This document shows, one piece after another, positions 32,041 to 40,678 of a stretch of 64,000 bases of DNA. The DNA comes from Prevotellaceae bacterium UBA1746. Lineage in GTDB: Bacteria > Bacteroidota > Bacteroidia > Bacteroidales > Bacteroidaceae. Position 1 is the first letter of the stretch; each line of letters starts with the position of its first letter. Under the pieces are notes generated by a model, which saw only the letters and a list, made by a program, of their open reading frames with translations, was not told the origin of the DNA and searched no databases. The DNA lies in assembly GCA_905369775.1 (NCBI GenBank), contig CAJPJR010000005.1:1-64000 (forward strand). Direction: 5' to 3'. Made by a program: the position numbers and the translations under genes.

Positions 32041-34101
32041 TTATTTGATGAGATCTACCGAGCGTTTCACGAAGGCGTTGAGCGCCTCGCCGCGCAGGAG
32101 ACCGTTTTGCAACAGCGCCAGGTCGATGAGCTGCGGCACGATTTGGTTCGTGCGGGCATAGTCGGCCAACACCGCTTCGCGTTGGGTGTTCTGTTCGGCG
32201 ATTTGGTCGTTCACCTGCTTGAGCTCGTTCTTTTCCTCCTCGGTCACGTCTTCGGGCTTCGTGTGCTGTTGAGCTGCCTCGATAGCCTGCAAGCGAGCGT
32301 GGAGTCCACGCAGTTCGGCGTCGATGGGCGCCAAGCGTTCGGCCGTGGCCGCGTTCAGGCCGTCGTTCACACTGCGCACCAGCGGGTGGTCGGTGTTGAG
32401 CACCAGGCTGTAAGCGTCGGGCAGTTCGCCGTAGAACGACATGCCGGGTTGCAAACGAGCCTGCTCCTTCATGCGGCGCATGTATTCGCTTTGCGTCACC
32501 AAGACGGGAGCCGAGGTGGCGCCGAGTGCCGAAGCCTCCACGTGGAATTGTGCTTTCTCCACCTTGGGAAGCACGGCGGTGAACACACCGCTGAGGTTTT
32601 CGCGCAACTGTTTGTCGGCCTCCGTCGGGGTATTGTCGGCCTTGCGGATCAGGTTCTCGAGTGTGTCGCCGTCCACACGGGCAAACGACGTCTTCTCCCA
32701 TTTCTGCTCGAGCATGTTGAGCAGCGGTGCGTCGAGCTGACCATCGAGCAGCAGCACGTTGTAGCCCTTGGCCTTGGCTGCCTCCACATAGGCATATTGT
32801 GCTTCGGGGTCGCTGGTGTAGAGGCAAACCAAACGGTCGTCTTTGTCCGTCTGATTCTCCTTCACCGCCTCACGATACTCCTCGTAGGTGTAGTATTTGT
32901 TGTCCACATCCTTGAGCAGCGCGAAGTTCTTGGCCTTGTCGTAGAAGTCTTCCTCGGAGAGCATGCCGTAGTCGATGAACAAGCGCAGGTCGTCCCACTT
33001 TTGTTCAAACTGTTCGCGGTCGGTCTTGAAGAGCGACGAGAGACGGTCGGCCACCTTCTTGGTGATGTATTGCGAAATCTTTTTCACGTTGGCATCACTT
33101 TGCAGGTAGGAGCGGCTCACGTTGAGCGGAATGTCGGGACTGTCGATCACCCCGTGGAGCAGGGTGAGGAAGTCGGGCACAATGTTCTCTACCGAATCGG
33201 TGACAAACACCTGATTACAGAAGAGCTGAATCTTGTTGCGATGGATCTCGAGGTTGTTCTTGATCTTCGGGAAGTAGAGCACCCCCGTCAGGTTGAAGGG
33301 GTAGTCCACATTGAGGTGAATCCAGAAGAGAGGCTCATCCTGCATGGGATAGAGCTCGCGGTAGAAGTTTCGATAGTCCTCGTCGGTGAGCGTCGAGGGT
33401 GTTTTAGTCCAGAGGGGAGTGGTGTCGTTCACCACGTTGTCTTCTGCCGTCTCCACCTGTGTGCCGTCTTTCCATTCGGTCTTTTTGCCGAAGACCACAG
33501 GCACCGGGAGGAAGCGACAATATTTGTTGAGCAAGGTTTCGACGCGGGCTTTTTCGAGGAAGTCTTTGTTTTCCTCATCGATGTGGAGCACGATGTCCGT
33601 TCCGCGTTCAGCTTTTTCGGCCGGTTCGAGGGTGAACTCGGGGGTGCCGTCGCAGCTCCATTTCACGGCTTCCGCCCCTTCGCGATAGCTGCGCGTGATG
33701 ATGTCCACGCGGCTCGACACCATGAACGAGGAGTAGAAGCCCAAACCGAAGTGCCCGATGATGGTGGCGGCGTCATCCTTGTATTTCTCCAGGAAGTCCG
33801 TTGCACCCGAAAAGGCAATTTGGTTGATGTAGCGGTCGATCTCTTCGGCCGTCATGCCGATACCGTTGTCGCTCACCGTGAGCGTGCCGGCTTCCTTGTC
33901 GATCTTGACCGAGACTTTCAGGTCGTCGAGACTGCCCTTAAACTCACCTTTGGCGGAGAGGGTACGCAGTTTCTGCGTGGCGTCTACCGCGTTGGAAACA
34001 ATCTCGCGGAGAAAAATCTCGTGATCACTATAGAGGAATTTCTTAATGACGGGGAAGATGTTTTCGGTCGTAATGCCGATGTTACCTTTTTGTACTGCCA
34101 T
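32041..34101 (-). CDS. htpG: Molecular chaperone HtpG (Hsp90 family)
   Basis: The ATG at 34101 (MAVQKGNIGITTENIFPVIK) gives 686 residues, the normal size for bacterial Hsp90. An upstream frame to 34233 is non-homologous. The GHKL ATPase N-domain shows LREIVSNAVDATQKL (about 31-45, with Asn in VSNA), TVSDNGIGMTAEEIDRYI (about 76-93) and GHFGLGFYSSFMVS (about 121-134). The middle domain includes IHLNVDYPFNLTGVLYFPKI and NVSRSYLQSDANVKKISQYI, and the C-terminal domain mediates dimerisation. HtpG assists folding of client proteins in the cytoplasm. It is transcribed alone, divergent from the M60 gene. Confidence 0.95.
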   Translation of the reverse strand: MAVQKGNIGITTENIFPVIKKFLYSDHEIFLREIVSNAVDATQKLRTLSAKGEFKGSLDDLKVSVKIDKEAGTLTVSDNGIGMTAEEIDRYINQIAFSGATDFLEKYKDDAATIIGHFGLGFYSSFMVSSRVDIITRSYREGAEAVKWSCDGTPEFTLEPAEKAERGTDIVLHIDEENKDFLEKARVETLLNKYCRFLPVPVVFGKKTEWKDGTQVETAEDNVVNDTTPLWTKTPSTLTDEDYRNFYRELYPMQDEPLFWIHLNVDYPFNLTGVLYFPKIKNNLEIHRNKIQLFCNQVFVTDSVENIVPDFLTLLHGVIDSPDIPLNVSRSYLQSDANVKKISQYITKKVADRLSSLFKTDREQFEQKWDDLRLFIDYGMLSEEDFYDKAKNFALLKDVDNKYYTYEEYREAVKENQTDKDDRLVCLYTSDPEAQYAYVEAAKAKGYNVLLLDGQLDAPLLNMLEQKWEKTSFARVDGDTLENLIRKADNTPTEADKQLRENLSGVFTAVLPKVEKAQFHVEASALGATSAPVLVTQSEYMRRMKEQARLQPGMSFYGELPDAYSLVLNTDHPLVRSVNDGLNAATAERLAPIDAELRGLHARLQAIEAAQQHTKPEDVTEEEKNELKQVNDQIAEQNTQREAVLADYARTNQIVPQLIDLALLQNGLLRGEALNAFVKRSVDLIK

Positions 34102-34292
34102 TTGATAACTGAATTTTTTTGTTAGATGTCCGTTCTTTTGCAACAACTGTGCCAACCCTCTGTTTCTGCCGCTTTGTCGCGTGTTGTTTTTTTCGTTGCG
34201 GACTCCCCGTCGTGCGACATCGCGCGGGCGCACCGGAGTCGCCCGTCTTCATGTTGCCCATCGCCGGTGAAGGCACCGCCTATCGCGTGCAC

Positions 34293-34610
34293 ATTACGCG
34301 CGCGTGTCCATCGCTTTTTGTTTTTTGTCTTCACACCTTCACCCATGTGACGCAATTTGCTGTGAGTGAGTCGATAAGGGGTGAAGACTTTGGGGTTCGC
34401 ACCTTCACCATTCCTTCACCCGTCGGTTGCTTCGCAGATCGATCACTCCCGAGAGGGAAACAGGGCAGGGCGCGGAGGGTGAAGGTTCGGGAATAAAAGT
34501 CTTCACCCCTAATCAAATGTGGATGAGGAGATTCCGACATGTCGGTGAAGACGTGAAGGCGAAAAACGGAAACCGACTGATATGCGCGTAACGCGCGCGT
34601 ATGCGTGAGA
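34293..34610. repeat. Quasi-palindromic intergenic element, copy C
   Basis: The left terminus ACGCGCGCG then TCGCTTTTTGTTTTTTGTC (to about 34329) leads into CACCTTCACCC. The right terminus GGTGAAGACGTGAAGGCG (about 34544-34561), then AAAAACGGAAACCG, then CGCGCGCGT is its inverted counterpart. Both halves read inward as CTTCACC, about 45 bases, AGGGGTGAAGACTTT, then a further CTTCACC. It is the shortest of the three copies. Confidence 0.7.
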
Positions 34611-34814
34611 ACACGCGGAGGAGATCGGAGAAAGTCGCCAACTAATTCACGTTTCCTCCGCAGTTTCATCACAAGGGAGGAGGGGGCGTGGTGAAAACTG
34701 TGCGCAGGGTGGAGTGGTGTCGGTGCTGTCCCGAATGCAAGCGGCGAGAAACGCGGAAAGATCGCGGGCGATTGGCGAAAATGTAGAGTCTACATGATAA
34801 AAATGCCCTTTCTC

Positions 34815-34847
34815 TTGTGGTTAATTCGGAGATAAAACCTATCTTTG
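34815..34847 (+). promoter_or_regulatory. Promoter of the M60 peptidase gene
   Basis: TTGT at 34815-34818 and TATCTTTG at 34840-34847 are 21 bases apart. Transcription would start near 34854, about 16 bases before the ATG. Confidence 0.55.
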
Positions 34848-34869
34848 CGGCAGAATAAACTACCATCAA

Positions 34870-37800
34870 ATGAAGAAACTCTCAGCATTCATCTTCCTGC
34901 TGGCCGTCCTTTTGGGCGTCATGCAGCCCGCCGTCGGTTGGGCTGATCGGGCCGCGGTGGAGAAGATACTCCGCGAAGGTGGTATCTTCCGCATCAAGAA
35001 TCGTGGTTCCAATCGCTACATGACGGAAGCTACAGCCACAGGTAAACTCACCGGGCAGAACAAAGTCAACGCTGCCGCGCAGAAACTCACCCAAGTGTGG
35101 CTCCTCACGGCCAACGGCGACAACTTCACCGTGCGCAATGCCGCCACCGGTCGCTTCCTCAACGACCAATCGGGCAACCCGATGGTCACTTCCGGAGGCG
35201 CCAAAAAGTACTATCTCAAGTATAGCGACGCCAACGCCAAGACCGGTAGCACCAGCTACGTCACGCTGTCGTGGAAATCGGACTTCAGCGGCGATAACTG
35301 CCTGAATGAAAACAACGGCACGCACAACATCCTCGGATGGAAGGCCAACTCGCCCACGGTCAACGACAATTTCTCCGACTGGGTGCTCGAACCCGTGACC
35401 GATGTGACGAAAGACGAAATCAAAACGCAGCTCATCAACGGCAGCGGTGCCATCGCACCGACCGAAACGGGCTACGTTTACCTCACCAATGTGGCCTACG
35501 GTCGTGTGCTCTCGGAAGGTACGGGCTCGCACGAGCTCAGCACGCTCCCCAAAACCGATGGCGACTTCTCGCAAGTGTGGCAGATGGTGAAAAAAGGCAC
35601 GAAGTGGTCGCTCCGCAATGCCTTGACCGAACGTTATGTGGCCACGCAGGGCGGCGAACGCTCGCGCGCTTACACCACTGTGACCTCGTCGAACCCCAGC
35701 TTCACCCTCACCGAAGGCAAGGACGAGTTCACGCCCAGCTACGGTTTCGGCGACAATAATAATGTGGGACTCCACAACGACGGCGGCAACCACGTCGTGG
35801 GTTGGGATGTCAACATGCCCGAATCGCAATGGATCATCACCAAAGCCGAGGTCGACGAGGCCGCGCTGAGCGTGGCACGCAACAATTTGGCTGAACTGGC
35901 CGATTTCAGCGGCGCCAATCTCCAAAAGGTGAAGAACACCCTCGCGGTCTACTTCACCGATCCCGGTTGCACGGCGCTCAAACCGCAATTCCAGGCCATG
36001 TCCGATGCCGACCTGACCAATCTCATGAGTCAACCCGCCGGTGGCGCTGCAGGCAACTACATTGCCCTCCCCGCTTCGGTGCAGGCCATGGCGCTCAAAG
36101 TCAAGAACAACACGTGGGGACACCGCGAAAAGGAATTCCGCGTCTATGACTACAAGCCCTATTCGGACGACACGCAGTGGAACTACGACCAATATGTGGG
36201 CACGGGCTACATGTTCTCGCCCCAAACCGGCCCCACGGGCATCAGCCTGAAGCGCGGTGAAGCCGCCTTCATCTATATCAACGCCAACGGTTTCGTGCCC
36301 TCCACCAAGGTGGAAGCCATGACCACCGAAGGACTCAACGTGGTAGGTCCGCGTCAGCGTCTCAATCCCGGTCTGAACATGGTGGTGGCCGACAATGACA
36401 GCCACCTGTTCATCGTCTACACCATCACCGATCCGCGCAAGCTTCTCGCTTCGGTGCCCGCTCTGCAAATCCACATCGAAGGCGGTCGCGTGAACGGTTA
36501 TTTCGACATCACCCGCGGACACACCAACGCCGACTGGCTCGACATGGAGAAAACGCTCTTCAAAGACCCGGTGATCCACATGAAGAACAAGTATTACCAG
36601 TTCAACATGGATCTCGCGGGCGTGAAGGAACAACTCAATCGCAGCGAATTTGCCAAGAAAGATGTCGACGGCACGCCGATGGGCATCGAAGGCGTATTGA
36701 AGCGCTGGGATGAACTCGTGAAGTGCGAGCGCGATCTCATGGGCATCGACCAGTATCTCGATCGCTTCAACTGCATGCTCTCTGCCTCTTCTTCGTCGAA
36801 GGGCAACCCCTATGCTTCGACCTACGGCACGTACTATCCCGGTGTGGGCGACTACCTGAACTACCAGCGCTTCACCCGCGGCACGGAGAACGACGAAGGT
36901 GCGCCCATCTGGGTGGTGGCTCACGAAACGGGTCACATTCACCAAAAGGCCATCAACATGGCCGGCGACACGGAAATGTCGGTCAACTTCTTCTCGCAGG
37001 TTTACCGCTGGTTGCAAGGCACGAACGTGGGCCGCGGACGTCCCCTCTCCAGCCCGATCGCCGACTTCCACCGCGGTGCCTTCCGTGACGAATACAACAT
37101 TTGGACGCGCAGCCGTGTTTACTTCCAACTTTGGCTCTACTATCAGCTCCAGGGACACCATCCCAACTTCTATCCTGAGCTCTTCGCCAAGTTGCGCAAG
37201 GATCCCATGACCTACTCGACCAGTGCAAGTGCGCCCATCAGCGGACTGAAGAACTACCTCAAGTTTGCCATGTACGCCAGCGACGTCGCACAAGAAGACC
37301 TCTCTGAATTCTTCCAATTCTACGGTTTCTTCAAACCGGTGACGAAGCACAACACGGGCGACTACCACGACAACTGGTTCACCACCACGCAGGCCGACAT
37401 CGACAAGGCCATTAAGTACATGAGCAAGTACCCGAAGGCACATCCCGGTATCTTCTTCATCGACGAACGCATCCGCAAGATCCAAGCAGAAGGCGTGGGC
37501 AGCAAGCCCGGCCAGATGCGTTTGGCCACCTCCGACGACGCCACGCCCGGCGACGCTCGCGAAGTGGGCGATGTGGGCATGGTGACCGACTTCCGCGACG
37601 ACCTGGAATGCGAAGCTTACAAGGTGACCGACAATAACGGCCGCATCACCGTCGACCGCAACAGCGGTAAAGGTGCCGTGGGCTTCAAAGTCTACGACAA
37701 GGACGGCAAGATGGTCTACGTTTCCAACACCTACAACTTCACCATCCCCTCGGCGATTGTCAACAAGGGCTACTTCGTGCTCTGCGCATTCGGCAACGGC

Positions 37801-37995
37801 AAGCAGCAGGTGCTCTCCGGCAAGGAGAATGTACCCGCCAACTTCCTCGATCCCGCCAAGACCCTCACCGGTATCAATGGGGTGAAAGTTGACGCTGCCT
37901 CCACGACCGACAAGGTTTATGATCTGTCGGGTCGTCCCGCAGTGAATGCGGAGCATGGTGTGCGCATTGAAAACGGCAAGGTCGTGATCAAGTAA
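34870..37995 (+). CDS. M60-like (enhancin-type) secreted metallopeptidase
   Basis: The product is 1041 residues with a signal peptide (to about residue 25, VGWA). Residues about 35-320 contain two related beta-trefoil-like lectin segments (FRIKNRGSNRYMTEATAT; QVWQMVKKGTKWSLRNALTE). The M60 catalytic region centres on the zinc motif HETGH (685-689) with a downstream Glu in GDTEMSVNFFS (about 701). M60-like enzymes cleave O-glycoproteins such as mucins. The C-terminus (about 975-1041) ends in VYDLSGRPAVNAEHGVRIEN, a type IX secretion-like sorting tail. Strong codon bias and its own promoter and terminator suggest a well-expressed exported enzyme. Confidence 0.88.
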   Translation: MKKLSAFIFLLAVLLGVMQPAVGWADRAAVEKILREGGIFRIKNRGSNRYMTEATATGKLTGQNKVNAAAQKLTQVWLLTANGDNFTVRNAATGRFLNDQSGNPMVTSGGAKKYYLKYSDANAKTGSTSYVTLSWKSDFSGDNCLNENNGTHNILGWKANSPTVNDNFSDWVLEPVTDVTKDEIKTQLINGSGAIAPTETGYVYLTNVAYGRVLSEGTGSHELSTLPKTDGDFSQVWQMVKKGTKWSLRNALTERYVATQGGERSRAYTTVTSSNPSFTLTEGKDEFTPSYGFGDNNNVGLHNDGGNHVVGWDVNMPESQWIITKAEVDEAALSVARNNLAELADFSGANLQKVKNTLAVYFTDPGCTALKPQFQAMSDADLTNLMSQPAGGAAGNYIALPASVQAMALKVKNNTWGHREKEFRVYDYKPYSDDTQWNYDQYVGTGYMFSPQTGPTGISLKRGEAAFIYINANGFVPSTKVEAMTTEGLNVVGPRQRLNPGLNMVVADNDSHLFIVYTITDPRKLLASVPALQIHIEGGRVNGYFDITRGHTNADWLDMEKTLFKDPVIHMKNKYYQFNMDLAGVKEQLNRSEFAKKDVDGTPMGIEGVLKRWDELVKCERDLMGIDQYLDRFNCMLSASSSSKGNPYASTYGTYYPGVGDYLNYQRFTRGTENDEGAPIWVVAHETGHIHQKAINMAGDTEMSVNFFSQVYRWLQGTNVGRGRPLSSPIADFHRGAFRDEYNIWTRSRVYFQLWLYYQLQGHHPNFYPELFAKLRKDPMTYSTSASAPISGLKNYLKFAMYASDVAQEDLSEFFQFYGFFKPVTKHNTGDYHDNWFTTTQADIDKAIKYMSKYPKAHPGIFFIDERIRKIQAEGVGSKPGQMRLATSDDATPGDAREVGDVGMVTDFRDDLECEAYKVTDNNGRITVDRNSGKGAVGFKVYDKDGKMVYVSNTYNFTIPSAIVNKGYFVLCAFGNGKQQVLSGKENVPANFLDPAKTLTGINGVKVDAASTTDKVYDLSGRPAVNAEHGVRIENGKVVIK

Positions 37996-38048
37996 ATACA
38001 CCGCCGTGCGACAAAGGTCGCACCCTCATAAATAAAGCTATTTGGATG

Positions 38049-38085
38049 GCTCCCCGCGCTCGTGAAGAGTGTGGGGAGTTTTTTG
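38049..38085 (+). terminator. Terminator after the M60 gene
   Basis: CTCCCCGCGCTC (about 38050-38061) pairs with GAGTGTGGGGAG (about 38067-38078) around GTGAA, followed by six T. Confidence 0.85.
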
Positions 38086-38120
38086 TGGCGGCACGTCAAA
38101 GCGAATTTCGATGCGCGAAA

Positions 38121-38152
38121 TTTGTTTTTTACGCCGAGAATTCGGAACTTTG
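38121..38152 (+). promoter_or_regulatory. Promoter of the BamE-like/DUF4476 lipoprotein gene
   Basis: TTTG (38121-38124), 20 bases, GAACTTTG (38145-38152). The -7 box has G at the usual first T. Confidence 0.42.
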
Positions 38153-38227
38153 TAAAGTAGTGAGCGCCAAAGGAGTTCAAAAAATGCAGTTCAGATTGCG
38201 CCGTGTTCACACAAAAACTCTCGTCGT

Positions 38228-38836
38228 ATGAAAAAGATGAGCTTCCTCCTCCTTGGCTTGCCGCTGCTTTTGGGCAGTTGTGCTGCGGCGGTCTCCAACG
38301 GATCGGCCGATGACGTGCGTGTCGGCATGACCGAAGCCCAGGTGAGACACCTGTTGGGGGCACCGCTTGCCCGAACGGTCACACCCGACTCGGCCCGCTG
38401 GCACTATCAGTGGGGCGCCGATTGGCACAACCGTCGGCGTCGTTTGGAACTCTCGTTCCGCGACGGCCGTGTGGTGAATTTCCTGCTGAATGAGGAGCTC
38501 GCAGTGAGGCCCTATGCCGCGGGAAGCAGCGGCGCGTTGTCATCGCAAGTTGATGACGATGATTTTCTCGATTTACTTTTGTCGGTTCGTGCCGCGGCAA
38601 CCGACATCAATCGTCTCGACGTGCTCGGCCATGCTTTGACCAACCGGCGTCTGAGCGGCCGGCAAGGGCGTGCTTTGCTCCGACAGTTCAGCTTCGACAG
38701 CGACCGTTTGAAGGCGCTTTCGCTCATCGCTCCCTGTTTGGAGGGAAGTTATGATCGCGATCTCTTGCTCGACACGTTCACTTTTTCCGGCTACGTTTCG
38801 TCGGCACGTCAGTTGCTCGATGCGCAGCGTCGATGA
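38228..38836 (+). CDS. BamE/SmpA-like plus DUF4476 lipoprotein
   Basis: The product is 202 residues with a lipoprotein signal (MKKMSFLLLGLPLLLGSC, lipid Cys 18). Residues about 25-90 resemble the BamE/SmpA fold: VRVGMTEAQVRHLLGAPLAR (31-50) followed by a WHYQW strand and LELSFRDGRVVNFLL. Residues about 110-200 match DUF4476, with FSFDSDRLKALSLIAPCLEG and LLDTFTFSGYVSSARQLL repeats. The combination would place a DUF4476 domain at the outer membrane. BamE proper assists beta-barrel assembly, but many proteins with this short fold do not. It is 34 bases upstream of mnmE in the same direction and probably co-transcribed. Confidence 0.78.
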   Translation: MKKMSFLLLGLPLLLGSCAAAVSNGSADDVRVGMTEAQVRHLLGAPLARTVTPDSARWHYQWGADWHNRRRRLELSFRDGRVVNFLLNEELAVRPYAAGSSGALSSQVDDDDFLDLLLSVRAAATDINRLDVLGHALTNRRLSGRQGRALLRQFSFDSDRLKALSLIAPCLEGSYDRDLLLDTFTFSGYVSSARQLLDAQRR

Positions 38837-38870
38837 CGTATTACCTCTCATATTTATAGTAGTAAGCTTC

Positions 38871-40313
38871 ATGCAAACCTCCACCATTTGTGCCGTGGCG
38901 ACAGCGCCCGGCGGTGCCCTCGGCGTGGTGCGCGTGGCCGGTCCCGACGCCCTCGCCGTGACGGATCGTGTGTTTCGTGCACGCAGTGGTCGCCCGCTGG
39001 CCGAACGGCGTTCGCACACCTTGGCGTTCGGCCACCTTGTGGACCCCGCCGATGAGACCATTGTCGACGAAGTCTTGGTTTCTGTGTTTCGCGCCCCCCA
39101 TTCTTACACTGGCGAAGAGGCCACCGAAATTTCTTGCCACGGGTCGACTTACATTTTGCAACGCGTGGTGCAGCTGCTCTTGGCAGCGGGGGCCGAGCCG
39201 GCCGAACCGGGTGAATTCACACGTCGGGCGTTTCTGAACGGTAAAATGGACTTGTCGCAGGCAGAGGCTGTGGCCGACCTCATTGCTTCCTCGACGGCGG
39301 CGTCGCACCGCGTGGCGATGAGTCAGATGCGCGGGCATTTCAGTCAGCGACTGGCCGGACTGCGCGAGCAATTGCTGCAGCTCACCTCTTTGCTAGAGCT
39401 GGAATTGGATTTTTCCGACCACGAGGACCTGGAATTTGCCGATCGCAGAGAGCTCGATGCCGTAGCGGCCGCCGTGGAGCGCGAGACAGCGCGACTGGCC
39501 GACTCGTTTGCGACGGGCAATGCGCTGCGCGAAGGATGGCCGGTGGCCATCGTCGGGGCAACCAATGCCGGCAAATCGACCTTGCTCAATGCGTTGCTTC
39601 AGGACGATCGTGCGATTGTGAGCGATGTGCACGGTACGACCCGCGATGTGGTGGAAGACACCTTTGTGTTGGGCGGGGTGCTGTTTCGCTTCATCGACAC
39701 GGCTGGACTGCGCGACACGACAGACCGCGTGGAGCAAATGGGCATCGAGCGCAGTCGGCGGCAGTTGCAATTGGCGCGCACGGTGATTTTCGTGGTCGAT
39801 GTGAATTGTGCAGAAAGCCAATTGGCCGCTCTGTCCGACGAAGTTTTCGGCGCGCGGACGGAAGGCCGGGTGATTGTTGCGGTCAACAAAGCGGATTGTT
39901 TGCAGCGCGACGGAGAGGATGACGCCTTGTCGTCGGCACGCCGCGCGGCGGTCGAAGCGGCAGTGCGCGAAGCGGCGCGTGCGCGCAATGTCGACCCGCA
40001 GGTGCTTTTCCTTTCGGCCAGAGAGGGCGAGGGCGTGACGGAACTTTGCGAAACCTTGGTGGCGACGGCTGCTGCGGCGCAGGAGACGGAAGGCGATGTG
40101 GTGGTGACTAATGCGCGTCACTATGCGGCGCTTTCGGCGGCGCTCGACGATGTGCGTCGCGTGCGGCAAGGTTTGCAGTCCGGACTTTCGGGCGACTTTG
40201 TGGCGCAAGACTTGCGGGAGTGCCTCCACCATTTGGCCGAGATCACCGGTGGCGAAGTGACGACCGACGAAGTGCTCGGCACGATTTTCAAGAACTTCTG
40301 CGTCGGAAAATAA
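38871..40313 (+). CDS. mnmE: tRNA uridine-5-carboxymethylaminomethyl GTPase MnmE
   Basis: The ATG at 38871 (MQTSTICAVATAPGGALGVV) gives 480 residues. An upstream in-frame extension to 38751 lacks homology. With MnmG it modifies U34 of several tRNAs using 5-formyl-THF. The N-terminal THF-binding domain includes RVAGPDALAVTDRVF and EPGEFTRRAFLNGKMDLSQA EAVADLI. The G domain has the P-loop GATNAGKSTLLNAL (about 229-242), switch II DTAGLRDT and the NKAD motif. The protein ends in the essential C-terminal FCVGK (family C-[IVL]-GK). It is cytoplasmic and possibly in an operon with the upstream lipoprotein gene. Confidence 0.95.
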   Translation: MQTSTICAVATAPGGALGVVRVAGPDALAVTDRVFRARSGRPLAERRSHTLAFGHLVDPADETIVDEVLVSVFRAPHSYTGEEATEISCHGSTYILQRVVQLLLAAGAEPAEPGEFTRRAFLNGKMDLSQAEAVADLIASSTAASHRVAMSQMRGHFSQRLAGLREQLLQLTSLLELELDFSDHEDLEFADRRELDAVAAAVERETARLADSFATGNALREGWPVAIVGATNAGKSTLLNALLQDDRAIVSDVHGTTRDVVEDTFVLGGVLFRFIDTAGLRDTTDRVEQMGIERSRRQLQLARTVIFVVDVNCAESQLAALSDEVFGARTEGRVIVAVNKADCLQRDGEDDALSSARRAAVEAAVREAARARNVDPQVLFLSAREGEGVTELCETLVATAAAAQETEGDVVVTNARHYAALSAALDDVRRVRQGLQSGLSGDFVAQDLRECLHHLAEITGGEVTTDEVLGTIFKNFCVGK

Positions 40314-40365
40314 CCGATGTACAGGCGTTCGGCAGTTTGTTTCTCAAATCATCATCCACTTCTGA

Positions 40366-40599
40366 ATGAAAACCTTTCTTTTTGTGCTTGTCGCCTCATT
40401 CTTGTGTCCCTTTTTGTCGGAAAGTGTCTCGGCATCGAATGGTGAAGGGAGTGTTTATGTCTGCAATAGTAAGCAGGCTAAGGCTTATCACTCTAATTAT
40501 GATTGTCGCGGACTGAATCGTTGCAAATATGATCCGGATTGTGTGAGCCTGTCGGAGGCGAAACGCCGTGGGCTGCGCGCTTGTCGCATCTGTTATTGA
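40366..40599 (+). CDS. Small secreted Cys-rich protein
   Basis: The product is 77 residues with a signal peptide (about 1-24, ending SVSAS). The mature part has six Cys and the pattern VYVCNSKQAKAYHSNYDCRGL then SLSEAKRRGLRACRICY. This resembles the zinc-ribbon-like C-terminal segment found at the ends of some nuclease or Ada-type proteins (x-YH-x-C ... AKRRG-x-x-x-C-x-x-C), here as an entire small exported protein. It differs in base composition from its neighbours (more AT-rich codons), a hint of transfer. It may be an inhibitor or zinc-binding factor. The function is unknown. Confidence 0.65.
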   Translation: MKTFLFVLVASFLCPFLSESVSASNGEGSVYVCNSKQAKAYHSNYDCRGLNRCKYDPDCVSLSEAKRRGLRACRICY

Positions 40600-40622
40600 C
40601 CTTTTTCAGTGGCCTACTCATA

Positions 40623-40658
40623 CAAAACGGGCACTCCGATGAAGGAGTGCCCGTTTTG
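40623..40658. terminator. Bidirectional terminator
   Basis: CAAAACGGGCACTCC (40623-40637) pairs perfectly with GGAGTGCCCGTTTTG (40644-40658) around GATGAA. It serves the small Cys-rich gene and the convergent regulator. Confidence 0.9.
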
Positions 40659-40678
40659 CGTGGAGCGAGTTGGAAAAA

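Larger units (their letters stand above)
34102..34869. other. Divergent intergenic region between htpG and the M60 gene
   Basis: About 770 bases without coding capacity. It contains repeat element C (34293-34610), a TATCTTTG promoter for the M60 gene, and an extra GGTGAAG at about 34265 outside the element's left end. Confidence 0.7.

Noticed and set aside
34882..38001. A 1,039-codon open frame on the minus strand exactly antisense to the M60 gene
   Set aside because: It mirrors the sense gene's GC-rich codon periodicity, has no family motif, and the sense frame has signal peptide, HETGH and sorting tail. Similar long antisense frames lie opposite porW, aroA/clostripain, ppdK, htpG and the porin/cytochrome genes and are rejected on the same grounds.
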